DNA of 26,369 nucleotides, from the NCBI GenBank assembly GCA_029240815.1, contig JARDZO010000047.1:1-26369 (forward strand), given 5' to 3'. This stretch comes from Brevibacillus sp. (GTDB taxonomy: Bacteria > Bacillota > Bacilli > Brevibacillales > Brevibacillaceae). The notes beneath the pieces were generated by a model. The model searched no databases, had not been told where the DNA came from, and was given only the letters and a program-made list of their open reading frames with translations. The first letter of the stretch is position 1, and every line of letters starts with the position of its first letter. Made by a program: the position numbers and the translations under genes. Below are positions 22,871 through 26,369 of this stretch, piece by piece.

Positions 22871-24334
22871 ATGGTAAATGCCTCTTCACTTACTCAGTCA
22901 TCGATGGTGTCTTTCATCAGAAATGGGCTACCTAAAACTTCTTCTCCAAAGCACATCGTTATCGTTGGCGCAGGTATGGCAGGGCTGGTCTCGGCCTCTC
23001 TGCTAAAAGATGCCGGGCATCAAGTGACGATACTCGAAGCCTCCGATCGGGTAGGAGGCCGAGTCTTCACGCTTCGCTCTCCTTTTTATGATGATCAGTA
23101 TATGGAGGCGGGTGCGATGCGAATTCCTAGCACCCATCAATTAACTTTGGAATACGTCTCGAAATTTCGCTTACCCCTTCAAGAATTTATTAACCTGACT
23201 CCGAATGATCTGTTGTATGTAAATGGAGTAAAAACACGACGTTGGATGTATGAACAAGATCCCAATATTCTTCGCTTTCCGTTAGCCCCGCATGAAAGAG
23301 GGAAGACGGCTGACGAATTAGCCCAACTAGCTGTCAAGCCTATCATGGATTTTATTAGTCAAGACCCTGAGAAGCATTGGCCAATCGTAGTCGAGGAATT
23401 TGATAAATATTCAATGGAACTTTTCATGCGTTTCAACCCTGTGGGCCCATCATTGTCTGCTGTGGCGGTCAATATGATTAATGTGTTGTCTGGTTTTGAA
23501 GGATTCCCCGAGCTTTCTTTCTTGGAAATCTTGCGTGACTTCATCCTCTTCAATCCCTCTACCCGGTTTTATGAAATCTCAGGCGGATTTGACAAACTAC
23601 CTCGTTCATTCCTTCCACAATTACAAGAGAACATTCACCTCAACTGCAAGATGACCAAAATCTCCCAGCACGGCAACAATGTAACAATCTCCGGCGTACA
23701 GACTCAGACAACTGAGCCGTTTCATGTAACCGCAGATCTTGCTATCATTACCGTGCCTTTTACCGTGCTCCAACTTGTCGAAGTGGAACCCTACAACTTG
23801 TTCTCTTATCAAAAGTGGAATGCAATTCGACAGCTTAACTATGTCTCCTCCACAAAAATAGGCATCCAATTTTCACACAGGTTCTGGGAAGAGAATGGTT
23901 TGTATGGTGGCCAAAGCGTTACGGACCTTCCTATTCGACTCTCTTACTTTCCCAGTCATCGTTTTGGCGAAACAGGTGGTGTTGTTTTGGTGAGCTATAC
24001 GTGGGAAGATGATGCATTGCCTTGGATCAACATGTCTAATGAGGAACAGGTGATGGAAGCTCTAAAGATCATGGCAGACATACACGGCGACGTGGTGTAC
24101 AAGACATTCGTCACTGGAGTCGCCCATAATTGGGTGCTGTGTCCATATGCTGCTGGCGCCTTTACGATGTTTAAACCATTACAAGAAACTGAGCTATCCC
24201 CGTACATTTCTACGCCGGAGGGCAGAGTGCACTTCGCAGGTGAACACGCTTCCGATTATCATGGCTGGATTCAGGGAGCGATACAATCTGCCATACGGGT
24301 TGCCTATGAGATCAACGCAGTTCCTACAACTTAA
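22871..24334 (+). CDS. Flavin amine oxidase (L-amino-acid/monoamine oxidase family, YobN-like)
   Basis: 487 residues. The N-terminal FAD-binding motif is HIVIVGAGMAGLVSASLL (GxGxxG at 33-38) with E56 in ILEASDRVGGR, and RIPSTHQLTLEYVSKF resembles the L-amino-acid oxidase substrate loop. The C-terminal FAD block is VHFAGEHASDYHGWIQGAIQSA. No signal peptide, so probably cytoplasmic. It likely oxidises an amino acid or amine to the imine with H2O2 release. The ATG at 22871 has AAGGAG upstream; an ATG ten codons earlier lacks one. Its end overlaps the convergent MerR-type gene by 11 nt. Confidence 0.85.
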   Translation: MVNASSLTQSSMVSFIRNGLPKTSSPKHIVIVGAGMAGLVSASLLKDAGHQVTILEASDRVGGRVFTLRSPFYDDQYMEAGAMRIPSTHQLTLEYVSKFRLPLQEFINLTPNDLLYVNGVKTRRWMYEQDPNILRFPLAPHERGKTADELAQLAVKPIMDFISQDPEKHWPIVVEEFDKYSMELFMRFNPVGPSLSAVAVNMINVLSGFEGFPELSFLEILRDFILFNPSTRFYEISGGFDKLPRSFLPQLQENIHLNCKMTKISQHGNNVTISGVQTQTTEPFHVTADLAIITVPFTVLQLVEVEPYNLFSYQKWNAIRQLNYVSSTKIGIQFSHRFWEENGLYGGQSVTDLPIRLSYFPSHRFGETGGVVLVSYTWEDDALPWINMSNEEQVMEALKIMADIHGDVVYKTFVTGVAHNWVLCPYAAGAFTMFKPLQETELSPYISTPEGRVHFAGEHASDYHGWIQGAIQSAIRVAYEINAVPTT

Positions 24335-25025
24335 GTATCGTACACAGCCGGTACAAACTATGCAGTCCACGCAGTTGCTCTCTATTGCGCTGAAGCAATG
24401 CATTTCGAGCAGACTCTATCAGCAATTGCAGAGCCTGAAAATCTCCGGATGGAAGATTTCCGATCGCTTGTTTAAGGCGTGCCATATCGCCTGAGTAGAC
24501 TGCTTTTTGGGTCGATTTCAACAACCATATTTTCACCGCTTGAAACTTGTCGTACAGGCGATAGTTGTTTTTTTCATTTCTCGTAGAGCTGATTAACCCC
24601 TTGTGCTCCCAATACCGGAGAGTCGATGCAGGGATGCTCGCAGCAGCGGATATCTCCCCTATTGTCATCCAGTTGGCGTACCCTCCCTTGTTCGCAGTGA
24701 TTTGTTCCAGTAGAACAACTGCCTTTTCTAGAACAAGCTTATCCTCATGAGTAGCTGCTTGGGCCTCGTTAATAAGCCATAGCGCTGCGCCAAGCTCTCG
24801 TCGCTGAAGCATGGAAAGCACGGATGAGGTGATTTCCATGCCGAACCCTGGCGACATGGCGACGATGCATTCAAAATAAGCAGCATGCTCGTACGTATAT
24901 ACCCGATAACCATTGGGAGCCCGCCCGGCAGGAGGTACAATTCCCCGCGCCTCATAATTTCTCAACGAGCTTGTACTGATCCCTAATTGTTTGGCGATAT
25001 CCGAAGGTCGTAATGTATGGCTCAT
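24324..25025 (-). CDS. Regulator with two MerR-type helix-turn-helix domains
   Basis: 233 residues. Domain 1 (about 6-52) reads RPSDIAKQLGISTSSLRNYEARGIV; domain 2 (about 120-165) reads MTIGEISAAASIPASTLRYWEHKGLI. Each has the HTH plus the NGYRVY or NNYRLY wing. A helical linker joins them and a helical C-terminal part of about 65 residues follows; no recognised effector domain is visible. MerR proteins normally have one HTH and bind as dimers, so this chain may bind as a pseudo-dimer. GGGGGAG precedes the ATG. It is divergent from the 25179 gene, and near palindromes at 25059-25093. Confidence 0.8.
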   Translation of the reverse strand: MSHTLRPSDIAKQLGISTSSLRNYEARGIVPPAGRAPNGYRVYTYEHAAYFECIVAMSPGFGMEITSSVLSMLQRRELGAALWLINEAQAATHEDKLVLEKAVVLLEQITANKGGYANWMTIGEISAAASIPASTLRYWEHKGLISSTRNEKNNYRLYDKFQAVKIWLLKSTQKAVYSGDMARLKQAIGNLPSGDFQALQLLIESARNALLQRNREQLRGLHSLYRLCTILKL

Positions 25026-25058
25026 GATCTCCCCCCGATTACGATGAGAAGTTAGACC

Positions 25059-25093
25059 CCTTATAAGGTTTTTAATTATATGTACATATAATT
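25059..25093. promoter_or_regulatory. Two palindromes in the merR-type promoter region
   Basis: AATTATATGTACATATAATT (25074-25093) is a perfect 20-bp palindrome; CCTTATAAGG (25059-25068) is a perfect 10-bp palindrome. On the minus strand the first contains TATAAT (25075-25080), a likely -10, which puts the second near the transcription start. Autoregulation by the MerR-type protein is likely. Confidence 0.6.
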
Positions 25094-25102
25094 CGATAGT
25101 AT

Positions 25103-25131
25103 TTTACCAAAACCTTCGAATTGGCTTTAAT
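25103..25131 (+). promoter_or_regulatory. Possible sigma-A promoter for the 25179 gene
   Basis: TTTACC (25103-25108) and TTTAAT (25126-25131) are 17 bp apart, just beside the palindromes. Matches are moderate. Confidence 0.35.
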
Positions 25132-25178
25132 GTTATACAATGGGGCTGTAAGATAATGATGTTGGGAGGAATAAATAA

Positions 25179-25664
25179 ATGTCCATGTTAGAACTGAATC
25201 CGGAAATGGCGATTGAACAATTGGGGGTCGCTTTGGCCGAGTATATCGAGCGCAGCTGGAGCGACGTTCTTCATGCCAGCAGAGATGAACTTGCAGGGCT
25301 ATTTCCCGAATTGGAGGATGCAACTTACGGTATGTACTTGGACAAATTAATCCCGTCGGCGTGGCAGGAGCTTGAGCGTTGCGGCTTTCAACCGGCCGAA
25401 CCCAGCAAAGAAGATGATTTTGTAATCGCAGGATGCCTTAATTTTCGTAATTCCATAGAAAAAGCCGAATGGGGGACCCCTGGGCATGAAATCCGTATAT
25501 TTTGGATTGTGCTAAAAAACCATGATGAGAAGCGGATTGGAACGCTGGTTATGGAATTTGCTCACTCTCACATTCAGTTCGACATCCCGGAGCAACCGAA
25601 AATCATCGCCTTCGCGGAAACGGAACGAAAAGAGATCGTGTCCAGAATTATGACCAAGTTTTGA
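25179..25664 (+). CDS. Hypothetical soluble protein, 161 residues
   Basis: Not recognised. Predicted soluble alpha/beta protein: an acidic helical N-terminal half (MSMLELNPEMAIEQLGVALA, then DELAGLFPELEDATYGMYL) and a beta-rich C-terminal half (HEIRIFWIVLKNHDEKRIGT). No signal peptide or membrane segment. GGGAGG precedes the ATG. Divergent from the double-MerR regulator, which may control it. Followed by a strong hairpin. Confidence 0.7.
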   Translation: MSMLELNPEMAIEQLGVALAEYIERSWSDVLHASRDELAGLFPELEDATYGMYLDKLIPSAWQELERCGFQPAEPSKEDDFVIAGCLNFRNSIEKAEWGTPGHEIRIFWIVLKNHDEKRIGTLVMEFAHSHIQFDIPEQPKIIAFAETERKEIVSRIMTKF

Positions 25665-25696
25665 AAAATAAGGGTGCATCGTAACGCAAAGGCAAA

Positions 25697-25752
25697 GGCA
25701 GTGGCAGCTTCGGACGAGAAATGAAAGTCCTTGACTGCCGCTGCCTGTTTTA
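25697..25752 (+). terminator. Long stem-loop after the 25179 gene
   Basis: GGCAGTGGCAG (25697-25707) pairs with CTGCCGCTGCC (25735-25745), with one G-T pair and an inner GGAC/GTCC stem, followed by TGTTTT. Probable terminator lying between convergent genes. Confidence 0.6.
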
Positions 25753-25791
25753 AACTCTCGAACCCCGTAAGCGTAATGGGAGGTGCAGCCG

Positions 25792-26369
25792 TTATGATCC
25801 CCCAGCCGCTTCTTCAAAGACAATCTCAGGAGGGGGTTGTCTAAACATTTTCGTAAGGTTTAGAAGGTACAAAAATCCGATCGCAAACCAAGTTCCTCCT
25901 AATATTAGCGAATGAATATCTAACTTTATCCAAAAGAAACCTGTCAGTGAACCACCAATTAACGGAATGATCAGGTACCGGAGCGCCCCCACAAAGGAGC
26001 GTTGTTTTTTTCGGAAATAATAGTGTGCGATAACCGAAATATTAACGAGAGTAAAAGCAAATAATGCACCAAAACTTATAAGAGATACGGCAGTCGTGAG
26101 ACTTATGAAAAGCGCGCTTAAAGCAATGCCGCCTATGATGACTATGTTGTAGACAGGAGTATAATATTTAGGTGAAAGATATCCAAATATTTTGGCAGGA
26201 AGTACACGCTCACGTCCCATCGCATATAAAATGCGCGAAGCACTTGCTCCCGATGCAACAGCTGATGAAAAAGTCGACATGATTCCTTCTGCTAGAATAT
26301 AACTAGTCAAAAAGTTACCCCCGATATACATGGCGATTTCTATATAAGCAGCTTCCGGGTCTGTAAATG
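25792..26369 (-). CDS. APC-superfamily permease (PuuP-like), C-terminal part
   Basis: The frame is open to the right edge, so the start lies outside. The visible 192 residues hold several membrane helices. The block FSSAVASGASASRILYAMGR, then ERVLPAKIFGYLSPKYYTPVYN, resembles putrescine importer PuuP and related APC carriers. It ends in a Pro-rich, acidic tail. Transported compound unknown. Confidence 0.8.
   Translation of the reverse strand, partial: FTDPEAAYIEIAMYIGGNFLTSYILAEGIMSTFSSAVASGASASRILYAMGRERVLPAKIFGYLSPKYYTPVYNIVIIGGIALSALFISLTTAVSLISFGALFAFTLVNISVIAHYYFRKKQRSFVGALRYLIIPLIGGSLTGFFWIKLDIHSLILGGTWFAIGFLYLLNLTKMFRQPPPEIVFEEAAGGS

Noticed and set aside
1..26369. CRISPR arrays, tRNA or rRNA genes, insertion sequences
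   Set aside because: No repeat-spacer pattern, cloverleaf-like sequence, transposase or IS-type terminal repeats were seen on either strand.

Overview
The window looks like a spore-forming Bacillota chromosome, most likely Brevibacillus or a close Paenibacillaceae relative. The grounds are strong AGGAGG-type ribosome binding sites, moderate GC, and a spore-coat block at 20.4-22.8 kb with the gene order of Bacillus subtilis yraG-yraF-adhB-yraE-yraD. The genus is inferred from general familiarity; no search was run.

Layout. 1-147: 5' end of a medium-chain dehydrogenase gene (minus). 397-954: DUF3231-type protein (plus). 1044-14787: a 13.7-kb accessory catabolic locus, all on the minus strand. 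It holds a regulator (1044-2339) and two operons. Operon A, read from 9299 down to 2492, encodes an ArgH-like lyase, a hydantoin/Asp-Glu-type racemase, a complete amino-acid-type ABC importer, two CE4-superfamily hydrolases and a nitroreductase-fold flavoprotein; it ends at a terminator at 2440-2479. Operon B, read from 14787 down to 9497, encodes an amidohydrolase, a second complete ABC importer and a second amidohydrolase that is a twin of the first; it ends at a terminator at 9443-9488. 15059-18300: operon for a class V aminotransferase-fold enzyme, a YitT-family membrane protein and an amino acid permease, divergent from a Crp/Fnr regulator (18348-19040). 19153-20054: small proteins, including an Asn-rich 48-residue peptide and an apparently frameshifted Lys/Arg-rich gene. 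20055-20432: a structured gene-poor stretch. 20433-22753: the spore-coat/alcohol dehydrogenase operon. 22871-24334: flavin amine oxidase, converging on a regulator with two MerR helix-turn-helix domains (24324-25025). 25179-25664: unrecognised protein. 25792-26369: partial APC permease.

Main finding. Operons A and B both carry a dyad with the same core, in nearly identical 20-mers (17 of 20 bases equal), at 9363-9382 and 14976-14995. In A it lies just downstream of a good sigma-A promoter; in B it overlaps a probable -10 region. The two operons therefore look like one regulon. The enzyme set (two importers, two amidohydrolases, two cyclic-imidase/allantoinase-like hydrolases, a racemase, an orphan ArgH-type C-N lyase and a flavoprotein) suggests uptake and stepwise breakdown of a small nitrogen heterocycle or N-substituted amino acid. 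The substrate cannot be read from the sequence. The twin enzymes also differ from family norms at key positions: Gln for the usual catalytic Glu in both amidohydrolases, and Asn and Asp substitutions in one CE4 paralogue.
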